DNA of 64,000 nucleotides, taken from assembly GCF_000737245.1 (NCBI RefSeq), contig NZ_JPQU01000038.1, positions 1 through 64,000 on the forward strand, in the 5' to 3' direction. The position numbers and the translations under genes were made by a program. The notes beneath the pieces were generated by a model. The model was not told where the DNA came from. It did no database searches and worked only from the letters and a program-made list of their open reading frames with translations. Positions 51,745-60,829 of the stretch are shown piece after piece. Source of the DNA: Pseudomonas syringae (lineage in GTDB: Bacteria > Pseudomonadota > Gammaproteobacteria > Pseudomonadales > Pseudomonadaceae). Within the stretch, counting starts at the first letter, position 1. Each line of letters starts with the position of its first letter.

Positions 51745-52716
51745 TCAGAACTGATAGGCGACCGCCAGGGTGGTCATGGTTGTCCGGTTGGTCTGGGCGC
51801 TGGATTTGGGTTCAGTGACACCGCTCCAACCGTTGAAGGCATCCTTGATCAGCTTATTGCCCTTGGTCGACGTATAGACCTGATGATCGATACCCGCTTT
51901 GACTGATAGCTGCGGATTGACGTTATAGGTAAGTCCCAGAGCAAGGCTTTGCATGCGGCCTGTGTTGCCGTTGTCGCTACTGAACGTCGTTGCGCGCAGG
52001 TGGTGATTATCGAAATCCCTCGACCGCACCCAATTGCTGTATTTGAAGCGGCTTTCCAGGGTCCAGTTATGCAGATTGTAGAGCCCGACAAGCCCCAGAT
52101 AAGGCGTGTCATAGGTCTGTTGATAACTGATGACTTTCAGCCCATCCGGGAAGCTTCCTTCTCGATCGCGAAATCCATCCTGGGAAGAATAGGTGTAGCT
52201 CCCGCCTTTGGAATCCCAATCAAATCGGCTGCGCTGATAACCCGCCATTACCCCAAGGGCAAGGTCTTCACGCTTGAGCGCCCAGGCGGTGGCAGCGAAC
52301 TCAACCTGCCAGGCGTTCTTGAGGCGGGTCTTCGGATGGTCCGAGTAATGGGTCCAGCCGACATCCTCATCACTGAGCCAGTCGTAATCTTTCATATGAC
52401 TATTGCCGGCACTGATCCGGGTCCAGCCGCGCAAGTCATAGGACAGCCAGTCCAGCGGATGGAAAGCCAGCCCGAGATGCATGGTGGGGACTTGTTTGAT
52501 ATCCCAGGTCAGCTGGCTGAGTTTTTCGCCATCCTGGTAGACCTTTTCCTGGGACCGGCCATTCAACAGTCCAAGGCCCAGGCTCAAATCAACGCTGCCC
52601 ACCTTCAAGCGTTGCTCATTGGTCACCTTGGCATCGGCCAATGCCTGCTGTCCCAGCGCACTCAAACCCAGTGCAGTTAATAAAAGCAATGTATTGCGTC
52701 CATTTTTCAACAACAT
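51745..52716 (-). CDS. Omptin-family outer-membrane protease
   Basis: 323-residue outer-membrane endopeptidase of the OmpT/Pla family (MEROPS A26), which cleaves between basic residues on the cell surface. A signal peptide ends in QQALA28, and the C-terminus YQF is a standard outer-membrane beta-barrel end. The catalytic pairs are conserved: D110 and D112 in KDYDWL (OmpT D83/D85), D236 and H238 in RDFDNHH (OmpT D210/H212). Segments MAGYQRSRF, GGSYTYSSQDGFRD and FKYSNWVRS also match the family. It is a lone gene. Omptins are chiefly known from enterobacteria; their substrates include antimicrobial peptides and plasminogen, which here is only a possibility. Confidence 0.93.
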   Translation of the reverse strand: MLLKNGRNTLLLLTALGLSALGQQALADAKVTNEQRLKVGSVDLSLGLGLLNGRSQEKVYQDGEKLSQLTWDIKQVPTMHLGLAFHPLDWLSYDLRGWTRISAGNSHMKDYDWLSDEDVGWTHYSDHPKTRLKNAWQVEFAATAWALKREDLALGVMAGYQRSRFDWDSKGGSYTYSSQDGFRDREGSFPDGLKVISYQQTYDTPYLGLVGLYNLHNWTLESRFKYSNWVRSRDFDNHHLRATTFSSDNGNTGRMQSLALGLTYNVNPQLSVKAGIDHQVYTSTKGNKLIKDAFNGWSGVTEPKSSAQTNRTTMTTLAVAYQF

Positions 52717-52818
52717 CCAGCACCTAGATCAGGGTCATAGGTGCGCCGACTGAAAGCCAGCGCACCGGAGGACGAAAGGATGAAGGTTGTTGAAGGACGC
52801 TTCTGCCAGACAAAGCGT

Positions 52819-52834
52819 TATGAACCTGTATGAA
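52819..52834. promoter_or_regulatory. Direct repeat upstream of the omptin gene
   Basis: TATGAA-CCTG-TATGAA, two copies at a 10-base period, one helical turn, about 103 bases before the omptin start. This is the geometry used by OmpR-type response regulators such as those controlling enterobacterial omptins, though the sequence is not a PhoP or PmrA box. Confidence 0.35.
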
Positions 52835-52875
52835 TTCTCACCGTGAAGTGCTGGAAAGCCCCTACAAAAAAGCCA

Positions 52876-52917
52876 TGCAAAAAAAAGGGCCTGCCGCGTG
52901 CGCGGAAGGCCCCTGCA
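52876..52917 (-). terminator. Rho-independent terminator of pepN
   Basis: Minus-strand GGGGCCTTCCGCGCACGCGG CAGGCCC hairpin followed by eight T (A-run at 52878-52885 on the plus strand), 14 bases after the pepN stop. Confidence 0.85.
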
Positions 52918-52930
52918 TTACCTGTGGATT

Positions 52931-55597
52931 TTATTCGGCGAGGCTTTTGCTCACCACCTCGAACACATCACTGGAAAGCTCACCGGAATCCCGGATACGC
53001 ACCAGTTCGGCTTTCATCAACGCCTGACGGGCGCTGTCGTATTTACGCCAGCGGGTCAGTGGCGCCAATTGGCGGGACGCGATCTGCGGGTTGAAGCCGT
53101 TGAGCTGAATCACCAGATCCGCCAGGAAGCGGTAGCCTGAGCCGTCCGCTGCATGGAAGTTGATCAGGTTCTGGCCCGCGAAAGCACCGATCAGTGCACG
53201 CACCTTGTTCGGGTTTTTGATGTTGAACGCAGGATGCTGCATCAATGCCTTGACCCGATCCAGACCTCCCGGCAACGGGCTGCCGGCCTGGACGCTGAAC
53301 CATTGGTCCATGACCAGCGGGTTGTCTTTGAAGTTCTCGGCAAACACCGCCAGCGCCTTGTCTTTCTCCGCGGTGAATGGCGAGTTGACCAACACTGCCA
53401 ATGCGGTAAGGCGCTCGGTCATATTGTCAGCGCTATCGAACTGCTCAATGGTAGCGGCCAACACCTCTGGTTTCTCGCTGAGCATCAGGTAGGACAACGC
53501 GATGTTCTGCAACGCACGGCGGGCGAAGTGTTCGGCCTCGGCCACGTAAGGCGTGGCCTTGGACAACTGGCGATTGGCGGTGTAACGCGTCCACAAGCCG
53601 TCGAACAGGCTGTCCGCAAGCTGCTTGCGGACAAACTCACGTGCGGCATGGATCGCGTCGACGTCAGCCACTTCGCTGATTTCGGTCAGGTAGGCTTCAC
53701 CCGGCAACGACAGCATTTCCGCGATCATGGCCTGATCCAGCGAAGTATCCGCCAAAACGGTGCCCAGGGCAGTGACCAGACGCTGATCAAGAACCATCGG
53801 CTGGCCCTTCTGATACTGGCCGATCAGTTCCTGAAGGACCTGAACCGACAGTTGCTGGCCCGCATCCCAGCGATTGAAGCCATCGCGGTCATGCTGCATC
53901 AGGAACATCAGTTGATCGCGGTTATACGGGAAGCTGAGTTTTACCGGCGCCGAGAAGCCGCGCAGCAGCGATGGCAAAGGCTGCTCGGCGATGTCGACGA
54001 AGGTAAAGGTCTGCTCGGCTTCTGTCACCGAGATCACCCGCGTAGTGCCACCTGCCGCCTCTTCGCCTTGCAGACGCAGAGCAATTTCGCCGCCCTGCTT
54101 GTCCAGCAAACCCAGTTCCACCGGAATCACGAACGGCTTTTTGCTCTCGCCAGGCTGACCCGGTGTGGTCGGGCAGCTTTGGCGGAAGGTCAAGCTATAG
54201 GTCTTGGCTGCGCTGTCGTAAGACTCGCTCACCGCCAGACGCGGCGTACCCGCCTGGCTGTACCAGCGCTTGAACTGGGTCAGGTCCACGCCGTTGGCGT
54301 CTTCCATGGCCTTGATGAAGTCATCACAAGTCACGGCCTGGCCGTCGTGGCGTTCGAAGTACAGGTCGCTGCCCTTGCGGAAGCCAGCAGCGCCCAACAA
54401 GGTGTGAATCATGCCAACCACTTCCGAGCCCTTTTCGTAAACGGTCAGGGTGTAGAAGTTGGAAATCTCGATGAAGCTGTCCGGGCGTACGGCATGGGCC
54501 ATGGGACCGGCATCTTCGGCGAACTGGTGAGTACGCAGATAGGCAACGTCCTGAATGCGCTTGACCGTGGCCGAGTTCATGTCCGCGGAGAAACCGGAGT
54601 CGCGGTACACCGTGAAGCCTTCCTTGAGCGACAACTGGAACCAGTCGCGGCAAGTCACGCGGTTGCCAGACCAGTTGTGGAAATATTCGTGGGCGACGAT
54701 GGCCTCGACCCGCTGGTGAGCGGCGTCGGTGGCGGTTTCGGCACGGGCCAGCACGGCGCTGGAGTTGAAGATGTTGAGGCCTTTGTTTTCCATGGCGCCC
54801 ATGTTGAAGTCGTTGACCGCAACAATCATGAAGATGTCCAGGTCGTACTCGCGACCGTAGGTCTCTTCATCCCAGCGCATGGATTTCTGCAGGCTGGTCA
54901 TGGCGTGCTGGCACTTGTCGATGTTTTCCGGCTCGACGTAGATGCGCAGGGTCACTTCCCGCTGGCTCATGGTGGTGAACTTGTCTTCGACGCACCACAG
55001 ATCACCCGCCACCAGCGCGAACAGATACGCCGGTTTCATGAACGGGTCTTCCCAGGTCGCCCAGTGGCGGCCGTCGTCTTCCGGACCACTGGCAATCGGG
55101 TTGCCGTTGGACAGCAGGACCGGGAAGTTGTGCTTGTCGGCACTCAGGGTCGTGGTGAACTTGCTCATCACGTCCGGGCGGTCGAGGTAATAGGTGATCT
55201 TGCGGAAGCCTTCGGCCTCGCACTGGGTGCAGAACATGCCGCTGGATTTGTACAGGCCTTCCAGCGCGGTGTTGGTTTCCGGGTGGATGCGCACGCTGGT
55301 ATCCACCGTGAACGACTCGGCCTTTGGATGCAGCGTCAGGTGGTCCGGGGTCAACTGGTAATCGGCAGCACTCAGCTCGGTATCATCGAGCTGCACCGAC
55401 AATAATTCCAGCAGTTGGCCGTCCAGCACCAGCGGCGGCAGGCCCGCGCCACGGGCCGGGTTACGGCGCATCACCAGCTGGGCATGGACCAGGGAATGGT
55501 CATCGAACAGCTCGAACGTCAGGTGCGTTTCGTCGATGAGGTACTCGGGAGCCTGATAATCCTTCAGGTAGATCATTTGCGGTTGTTCGGTGCGCAT
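52931..55597 (-). CDS. pepN: Aminopeptidase N (M1 zinc metallopeptidase)
   Basis: Cytoplasmic aminopeptidase of 888 residues that trims peptides in the last steps of protein turnover. The exopeptidase motif GAMEN is at 267-271, and the zinc site is H303-E-Y-F-H307 with E326 as third ligand (LKEGF). Length and domain order match E. coli PepN, including the C-terminal helical arch. Ribosome site AGAGGA lies 6 bases before the ATG. The DUF2797 gene ends 11 bases upstream, so the two are likely co-transcribed. Confidence 0.95.
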   Translation of the reverse strand: MRTEQPQMIYLKDYQAPEYLIDETHLTFELFDDHSLVHAQLVMRRNPARGAGLPPLVLDGQLLELLSVQLDDTELSAADYQLTPDHLTLHPKAESFTVDTSVRIHPETNTALEGLYKSSGMFCTQCEAEGFRKITYYLDRPDVMSKFTTTLSADKHNFPVLLSNGNPIASGPEDDGRHWATWEDPFMKPAYLFALVAGDLWCVEDKFTTMSQREVTLRIYVEPENIDKCQHAMTSLQKSMRWDEETYGREYDLDIFMIVAVNDFNMGAMENKGLNIFNSSAVLARAETATDAAHQRVEAIVAHEYFHNWSGNRVTCRDWFQLSLKEGFTVYRDSGFSADMNSATVKRIQDVAYLRTHQFAEDAGPMAHAVRPDSFIEISNFYTLTVYEKGSEVVGMIHTLLGAAGFRKGSDLYFERHDGQAVTCDDFIKAMEDANGVDLTQFKRWYSQAGTPRLAVSESYDSAAKTYSLTFRQSCPTTPGQPGESKKPFVIPVELGLLDKQGGEIALRLQGEEAAGGTTRVISVTEAEQTFTFVDIAEQPLPSLLRGFSAPVKLSFPYNRDQLMFLMQHDRDGFNRWDAGQQLSVQVLQELIGQYQKGQPMVLDQRLVTALGTVLADTSLDQAMIAEMLSLPGEAYLTEISEVADVDAIHAAREFVRKQLADSLFDGLWTRYTANRQLSKATPYVAEAEHFARRALQNIALSYLMLSEKPEVLAATIEQFDSADNMTERLTALAVLVNSPFTAEKDKALAVFAENFKDNPLVMDQWFSVQAGSPLPGGLDRVKALMQHPAFNIKNPNKVRALIGAFAGQNLINFHAADGSGYRFLADLVIQLNGFNPQIASRQLAPLTRWRKYDSARQALMKAELVRIRDSGELSSDVFEVVSKSLAE

Positions 55598-55608
55598 GAT
55601 GAGTCCTC

Positions 55609-56406
55609 TTACTGATGCACGGCGAGCTGATATGCCGTGTATTTGCGAATATTGATCACGCCGGTATCGAAGATCAGGTACTGGCCCTTGATCCCCAGCA
55701 ATGTGCCTTCGGCGATCGGATTCTTGTCCAGATTGAAGCTGACGATCTTGGTCGGGTACGCCTCGACGGGGTAGCGGATCTCGATCGGTTCGACGTCATG
55801 CAGCATTTGGATGGCCTGCAGGCCAAATCGTTCTTGCAAGCCAGCCAGACCTGCGCCACAGCTCTCGAACAATTGCTGACGAATAGCCACCAGATCCACT
55901 GGCTCGGCGTCGCCCTTGAGCAAGGCACGCCAGTTGGTGCGGTCAGCCACCTGACTGCGCAGCAGGTCTTCGACGAAGCCAGACTGCTGGCGGGTCGCAA
56001 CCCGCAGGATCGGCAAAGCCTGGCTGGCACCCTGATCCAGCCAGCGGGTGGGCAACTGAGTGGCGCGGGTGATGCCGACTTTCACGCCGGACGAATTGGC
56101 CAGATACACCACATGATCGGTCATGCAGAACTGCTCGCCCCAGGCCGGATCGCGGCAGGTACCGTGTTCGTGGTGGCACTTTTCCGGGCTCATGATGCAG
56201 ATATCGCACTGCGCGAGCTTGAGCATGCAGGGGTAGCAATAACCCTGGCTGTAGCTGGATTTGGTCTTGCGGCCGCAATGGCTGCAATGAATCGCGCCAA
56301 GGAACTCCAGACGCACCGTTGTACCAATCAGCGGGTTGACCGGGATCTCGCTGTCACCCAGACGAAACGCATACTGCACCAGCGGCGTATCAAGGCGCGC
56401 TGACAT
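55609..56406 (-). CDS. DUF2797 protein: zinc ribbon plus GIY-YIG-like region
   Basis: 265-residue soluble protein of the DUF2797 family. An N-terminal Cys cluster (C41, C44, C57, C60, then C67, C70) suggests a zinc ribbon. The following segment HVVYLANSSGVKVGITR (98-114), R121-W122 and E146 in GFVEDLLRSQ follows the order of a GIY-YIG nuclease fold (Tyr strand, K-x-G-I-T strand, Arg helix, Glu helix). It lies between the DUF1315 gene and pepN. A nucleic-acid role is therefore possible but unproven. The ATG at 56406 is chosen; a 30-residue extension overlaps the DUF1315 gene. Confidence 0.85.
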   Translation of the reverse strand: MSARLDTPLVQYAFRLGDSEIPVNPLIGTTVRLEFLGAIHCSHCGRKTKSSYSQGYCYPCMLKLAQCDICIMSPEKCHHEHGTCRDPAWGEQFCMTDHVVYLANSSGVKVGITRATQLPTRWLDQGASQALPILRVATRQQSGFVEDLLRSQVADRTNWRALLKGDAEPVDLVAIRQQLFESCGAGLAGLQERFGLQAIQMLHDVEPIEIRYPVEAYPTKIVSFNLDKNPIAEGTLLGIKGQYLIFDTGVINIRKYTAYQLAVHQ

Positions 56407-56435
56407 TTTGTTGACTGCACCACGACCAATCTCAA

Positions 56436-56696
56436 TCAATGGATAGCATCCGACTTGAACAGGATGTTGGGTACAGTCGTCGACTTGGAGGCGCATTCCT
56501 GCGGGCCCATGTAACCGATGCGCTGGTCTTCCGGCAGGTTCTGTACTTCCCAGGCGATCAACGCCTGCAGGGACAACTCACGCTGTTCCTGGGTCAGCTT
56601 GCGGCCATCGGACCATTTACCGATTTCCACGGCCAGTTTCAGGCTCTCGTAGATATCCGGTGTGATGTTTTCAATCATTTCAGCAAAAGAGGACAT
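56436..56696 (-). CDS. DUF1315 (YeaC-type) small protein
   Basis: 86-residue soluble protein of the DUF1315/YeaC family, with the conserved features WSDGRKLTQEQRELSLQALI and LPEDQRIGYM. Ribosome site AGGAG is 6 bases before the ATG at 56696. It sits between the rhomboid and DUF2797 genes on the same strand. No biochemical function is established for the family. Confidence 0.9.
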   Translation of the reverse strand: MSSFAEMIENITPDIYESLKLAVEIGKWSDGRKLTQEQRELSLQALIAWEVQNLPEDQRIGYMGPQECASKSTTVPNILFKSDAIH

Positions 56697-56737
56697 GGAG
56701 CACTCCTGACTCTCGAATAAGTAGCAGACGGCAGACT

Positions 56738-57610
56738 TTAAGCTCTGACCCGGGCAATCGCCCCGCCGATCAGACCTGTTGCACAACCAATAATCAGACC
56801 ACCCACATGCGCGCCGTTGGCGATTTCGCCAAAGCCGAGCATGCTGACCAGCCCCGACAAGCACAACGCCAGCCAGACCAGCATCATCACCAGAACCCCA
56901 CGCGGTAAACGGTAGATGGGGTTGGGCGCGAGCATTTGAAAGATCCAGCAATGGCCGAGCAGGCCATACAGCACGCCGGACAAACCACCAAACAGGCTGG
57001 GACCGCCGAACTGGTATTGAATGAAGTTGGAAACCCCGCTGAATAACAGGGTCAGGCCCAACAGCTGCAACCCGCCCTGGCGCCACTCGATGCGCCGCCC
57101 CAGTTCCCAGTACCACAAGGCATTCATGGCCAGATGCAGGATGCCGAAGTGGATCAGCATCGGCGTGACGATCCGCCACCACTGGCCTGACGCCAGGCTG
57201 TCGGCCAACGGCACGAAGGTCGCGTAGTCACCGCGTACCTGGAAATCAAGAAAGGTCAGCCAGCGCACCGCCTCGAGATTATCGCCCAGCAACGTGATGC
57301 CACCGACGATCAGACAGGCCAGCAACACCAAAGCGGTGACCGGGCTGTCACGCAATTGCTGAACAAAACCGGGACGCGACGCAGGACTGCCCTGCTCGCC
57401 CGGCGGCAACTGATAGTGCTCATCACCTTGGGGATATTGCTGATACAGCGCGCGAATGTCGTCGGCCAGTTGCGGCGTATCCGGCACCCACAGCACTTGC
57501 TCGCCGGCTTCTTCGCTGACCCGATGGGGTACGCGCAAACGATTCAACAGGCTGACGAAACCACTCAGGTCGGTGGTCAACGGCAGGCGTAATACAGCAA
57601 CAGGACTCAT
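56738..57610 (-). CDS. Rhomboid-family intramembrane serine protease (GlpG-like)
   Basis: 290-residue membrane protease. An N-terminal cytoplasmic domain (1-~88) resembles that of GlpG; six helices follow. The catalytic dyad is S211 in GGLSGVLYG and H268 in GAHVGG. H154 and N163 in IHFGILHLAMNALW form the oxyanion region. Start overlaps the phosphatase stop as ATGA, indicating translational coupling. Substrates are membrane proteins, identity unknown here. Confidence 0.93.
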   Translation of the reverse strand: MSPVAVLRLPLTTDLSGFVSLLNRLRVPHRVSEEAGEQVLWVPDTPQLADDIRALYQQYPQGDEHYQLPPGEQGSPASRPGFVQQLRDSPVTALVLLACLIVGGITLLGDNLEAVRWLTFLDFQVRGDYATFVPLADSLASGQWWRIVTPMLIHFGILHLAMNALWYWELGRRIEWRQGGLQLLGLTLLFSGVSNFIQYQFGGPSLFGGLSGVLYGLLGHCWIFQMLAPNPIYRLPRGVLVMMLVWLALCLSGLVSMLGFGEIANGAHVGGLIIGCATGLIGGAIARVRA

Positions 57611-58578
57611 CAAACAGCCTCGGGACGTTCGACATCGACCCAGACGAATTTCGCCGGATCGATGCGGGTTTCCTGGTCCAGCCGGTAGGCGACCAGTTTG
57701 CCGTAGAGCACGGCGCTGTAATCCAGACAGGCCAGATTGGGTCGAATTGGCGCAGGCACGCCGCTGCGCCAGTAATGGCCGACGAACAGCATCGGTTCGT
57801 CTACGCCGTAACGTAGCAAGGCATTTTTTTCGGTGGTGGACAGCGGCGTCTTGGCCACGCCTTCAGGTAGAGCGTCAGGCTGGAAAACCACGTCGCCATA
57901 GGTTTGCGGGTCGTCTTCCCAGAATTTGGTGCGGAAGAACTCCCGCGTCAGGCCGTCGCCGCCGGTCAGAGTCATGCCGTGGGGCAAACGCAAGTCGGTG
58001 CCACGCAGCAGACGGTCAAATACGGCACAGGCAAAACTGCCCTGCACGGCCGAGGCCTGAACGAAATGGCGATCAATGCAGCCAGTGCCATGCATCGCCA
58101 GCAGCGGGTTAATCAGGCTCGCGTCCCAGCAGGCATGTACCACCCGGAAACGCCCGGCATCAATGAACAGCGGCAATTCATAAAACCAGCTGACGAACTC
58201 CTTCCACTCCGCCGGGTATTGCTCGAATTGGGTCAGGGTCTCGCCAATCAGTCGCGCGTGACGCAGCGAATGCTCACGCACGAACTGCTTGCCGCTTTCC
58301 GGCAGGGCCGGTGTTTCCCAGCCCAGCGCGTTGAATTCGTGGTTGCCCATGATGCACAGCGCATGTCCTGCCGCCACCATATCGCGCACGATATGCAATG
58401 ACTCACGGATCAGCGGGCCGCGGTCGATGATATCGCCCAGGAACAACGCGATGCGCTCAGGATGACGCCAGACGCCAGCCTGAAAGCGATAACCCAGCAC
58501 GCTGAGCAATTGCTCTAACGTATGGGCACATCCATGCACGTCACCGATCAGATCGTAGCTACGCGCGGGATCGAGCAT
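57610..58578 (-). CDS. Metallophosphoesterase (PP2A-like Ser/Thr phosphatase fold)
   Basis: 322-residue calcineurin-type phosphoesterase. The motifs are D13-V-H15-G, G48-D-I-I-D52-R-G and G78-N-H-E81, with a later GHYW His. It resembles bacterial PrpA/ApaH-like enzymes that act on phosphoproteins or dinucleoside polyphosphates; which one cannot be read from sequence. It is coupled to nadK upstream by a one-base overlap (TGATG) and to the rhomboid gene downstream, an order conserved in Pseudomonas. Confidence 0.9.
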   Translation of the reverse strand: MLDPARSYDLIGDVHGCAHTLEQLLSVLGYRFQAGVWRHPERIALFLGDIIDRGPLIRESLHIVRDMVAAGHALCIMGNHEFNALGWETPALPESGKQFVREHSLRHARLIGETLTQFEQYPAEWKEFVSWFYELPLFIDAGRFRVVHACWDASLINPLLAMHGTGCIDRHFVQASAVQGSFACAVFDRLLRGTDLRLPHGMTLTGGDGLTREFFRTKFWEDDPQTYGDVVFQPDALPEGVAKTPLSTTEKNALLRYGVDEPMLFVGHYWRSGVPAPIRPNLACLDYSAVLYGKLVAYRLDQETRIDPAKFVWVDVERPEAV

Positions 58579-59468
58579 CAGTCGCCTCCACCACCAAGTC
58601 GGCTACCCCAGCCGAGCTTGGTGCGACAGACTTCGTAATAGTTATGGTCCAAAGGATGAATCAGGCGCAGTTTTTGCGGCTTTTTGCTGACGGTAATGGT
58701 GTCACCGGGGGCGCAGGTGAAATGGTTCTGCCCGTCGCAGGAGACCTGGGGATAAATCGTCATGTCCTTGGACACCACGATTTTCAGCTCACTGTTGCCA
58801 TCAACCACAATCGGCCGGCCAGACAACGTATGCGGGTACATCGGCACGATCACAATGGCGTCCAGCTTGGGATGCATGATCGGTCCGCCAGCAGACAACG
58901 CGTAGGCGGTGGAGCCGGTTGGCGTGGCAACGATCAGGCCATCGGCCTTCTGGCTGCAGACGAACTGGCCATCGATATAAATCTCGAACTCGATCATCCG
59001 CGTCGACTTGCCCGGATGCAGCACCACGTCGTTCAGTGCGTCGCCCTGACCGATGGCTTCTCCGTGACGACGAACCTCGGCTTGAAGCAGGAAGCGGTTC
59101 TCTACCAGGTAATGACCGTCCAGCACCTCAGCGACTTTGACTTCCAGCTCGTCCGGGCGAATGTCGGTGAGAAACCCCAGGCTGCCACGGTTGATACCCA
59201 GCACCGGCACATTATGTTTGGCCAGCGCCCGTGCCGCGCCCAGCAAACTGCCATCACCGCCAACCACGATCACCATGTCACAGACTTCACCGAGCATCTT
59301 GCGCGAAGAGGTTTGCAGGCCGTGGCCGGGCAACACCTCAGCGATGGTGTCTTCCAGGATGACGTGCAGGTGCCGATCCAGCAGGAATCTCTTGAGTCGG
59401 CGCACGGTCTCGAGCACCTGAGCACTGCCCAGGCGGCCGATGATGCCGATATTGCGAAATTGCTCCAT
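58578..59468 (-). CDS. nadK: NAD kinase
   Basis: Cytoplasmic enzyme phosphorylating NAD to NADP, 296 residues. The family motif is G70-G-D-G73 with D72 as catalytic Asp, and the NAD-binding ATPTGSTAYALSAGGP segment is present. The first gene of a minus-strand block running through phosphatase, rhomboid, DUF1315, DUF2797 and pepN. The ATG at 59468 follows GGAGCCCC. Confidence 0.96.
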   Translation of the reverse strand: MEQFRNIGIIGRLGSAQVLETVRRLKRFLLDRHLHVILEDTIAEVLPGHGLQTSSRKMLGEVCDMVIVVGGDGSLLGAARALAKHNVPVLGINRGSLGFLTDIRPDELEVKVAEVLDGHYLVENRFLLQAEVRRHGEAIGQGDALNDVVLHPGKSTRMIEFEIYIDGQFVCSQKADGLIVATPTGSTAYALSAGGPIMHPKLDAIVIVPMYPHTLSGRPIVVDGNSELKIVVSKDMTIYPQVSCDGQNHFTCAPGDTITVSKKPQKLRLIHPLDHNYYEVCRTKLGWGSRLGGGGD

Positions 59469-59600
59469 GGGGCTCCTGCGGGGTTCGATACGGCTTAAAG
59501 ACAGGGATTATGGGTGAAAGGTCGGGGTAGCGGCAAACCCGGCGTGGCTTTACTTGGGCGATAAAAGATAAAGCGGTATGGCTACTGGCTATTTTTCATG

Positions 59601-59770
59601 TATCGCGGGCAAGCACCGCTCCCACAGGTCAGGGGATTCCATTAGAGCCAGGCTTGCCCGCGAATGCGGGCGGTGCGGTCTGTCAGGTGAATCGTGTCAT
59701 CGTTCTTCGCAGGCAAGCCCGGCTCCAACAGGTCCGAGGATTCCGTGGGAGCGGTGCTTGCCGGCGATAC
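59601..59770. repeat. Cluster of four REP halves
   Basis: Four REP-type halves in alternating orientation (near 59601, 59644, 59703 and 59745), some diverged: GCCAGGCTTGCCCGCGAATG and CGCAGGCAAGCCCGGCTCCA differ from the standard core. They occupy the 373-base divergent gap between nadK and the DUF1853 gene. No promoter was resolved. Confidence 0.75.
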
Positions 59771-59841
59771 AGGAGACGCCGCCCGCCGACATACCGCTTT
59801 ATCATTTATCGCACCAAAACCATTTCCGCTATTCTCCGACC

Positions 59842-60825
59842 ATGACCCTATTCCCCAGCCTCACACACCTGCCCCGCCAGTTACGCACGCCACAAGTGCG
59901 AGATCTGGCGTGGGTGATCCTCGCGCCACCGATGCTCGGCGAAACACCCTGGCCCCAGCGTCATCCCTTGTCGGCCAGTGAATGGGTCGCCAAACCGCAG
60001 CAACTGGCGGACTTTCTGTTCAGTCTGGACCACGACAGCAGCAGCCTCGACCAATGGCTGGCCCAAGGCGCCACCCGGCGGCTGGGCCTGTATTACGAAC
60101 GCCTCTGGCAGTTTGCCGCACACAAGGCGCCCGGCGTCGAGATGCTCGCCGCCAACCTGCAGATTCGTGTGGCCGGGCAGACGCTGGGGGAGCTGGACAT
60201 GTTGCTGCGCGATACCGAAGGCGTGCATCACGTGGAACTGGCAATCAAGCTCTATCTGGGGCCGCAACGGGGCGACGGCAGGGACCCGGCGCAATGGCTG
60301 GGCCCAGGCTGTCACGATCGTCTGGACCGCAAACTTGCGCATTTGAGCCAGCACCAATTGCCGATCTCATCGCGACCGGAAAGCCACGAAGCTCTCGCTC
60401 AGCTTGGCATTTGCAGTTTCAGTGCTGAATTGTGGCTGGGTGGCTACTTGCTGTACCCGTGGCCGGGGCAGGCGCAACCGCCGCAAGGTGCGCACACGCA
60501 ACATCTGCGCGGCAGTTGGTTGCATCAGAAAGACTGGTACGAGTTCGCCGCGCAACGCCCCGCCGGACGCTGGCAATTACTGCCCCGCCACGCCTGGCTG
60601 GCGCCGGCTCATTACGCCCAGGCCTGGAGCATCGAGCAACTGGACGAGTGGCTGGCCCAGCTCAATCCGCTGGCACCGGCGCAACTGCTGGTACGCATGG
60701 TGGAAAACCACGGCGGCGAATGGGAGGAAGCTGAGCGAGTATTTCTGGTGTCCGACCTCTGGCCCCGGCTCGGCGACACGAGCAATGCAACTCAAACGGT
60801 GGCATTGCCCGCTGCATCGCTTTAA
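59842..60825 (+). CDS. DUF1853 family protein
   Basis: 327-residue soluble protein of the DUF1853 family, common in Pseudomonas and related gammaproteobacteria. Conserved segments include YERLWQFAA near residue 87 and [13 protein letters not shown] near 130; the acidic ELAIK region recalls the E-x-K element of restriction-endonuclease-like folds. Function unknown. The ATG at 59842 is preferred because the longer frame crosses REP sequences. It converges on the next gene with only 4 bases between stops. Confidence 0.86.
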   Translation: MTLFPSLTHLPRQLRTPQVRDLAWVILAPPMLGETPWPQRHPLSASEWVAKPQQLADFLFSLDHDSSSLDQWLAQGATRRLGLYYERLWQFAAHKAPGVEMLAANLQIRVAGQTLGELDMLLRDTEGVHHVELAIKLYLGPQRGDGRDPAQWLGPGCHDRLDRKLAHLSQHQLPISSRPESHEALAQLGICSFSAELWLGGYLLYPWPGQAQPPQGAHTQHLRGSWLHQKDWYEFAAQRPAGRWQLLPRHAWLAPAHYAQAWSIEQLDEWLAQLNPLAPAQLLVRMVENHGGEWEEAERVFLVSDLWPRLGDTSNATQTVALPAASL

Positions 60826-60829
60826 AACA

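Noticed and set aside
53153..55405. 750-codon open frame opposite pepN
   Set aside because: Antisense shadow of a complete M1 peptidase gene; the composition is unlike a real protein.
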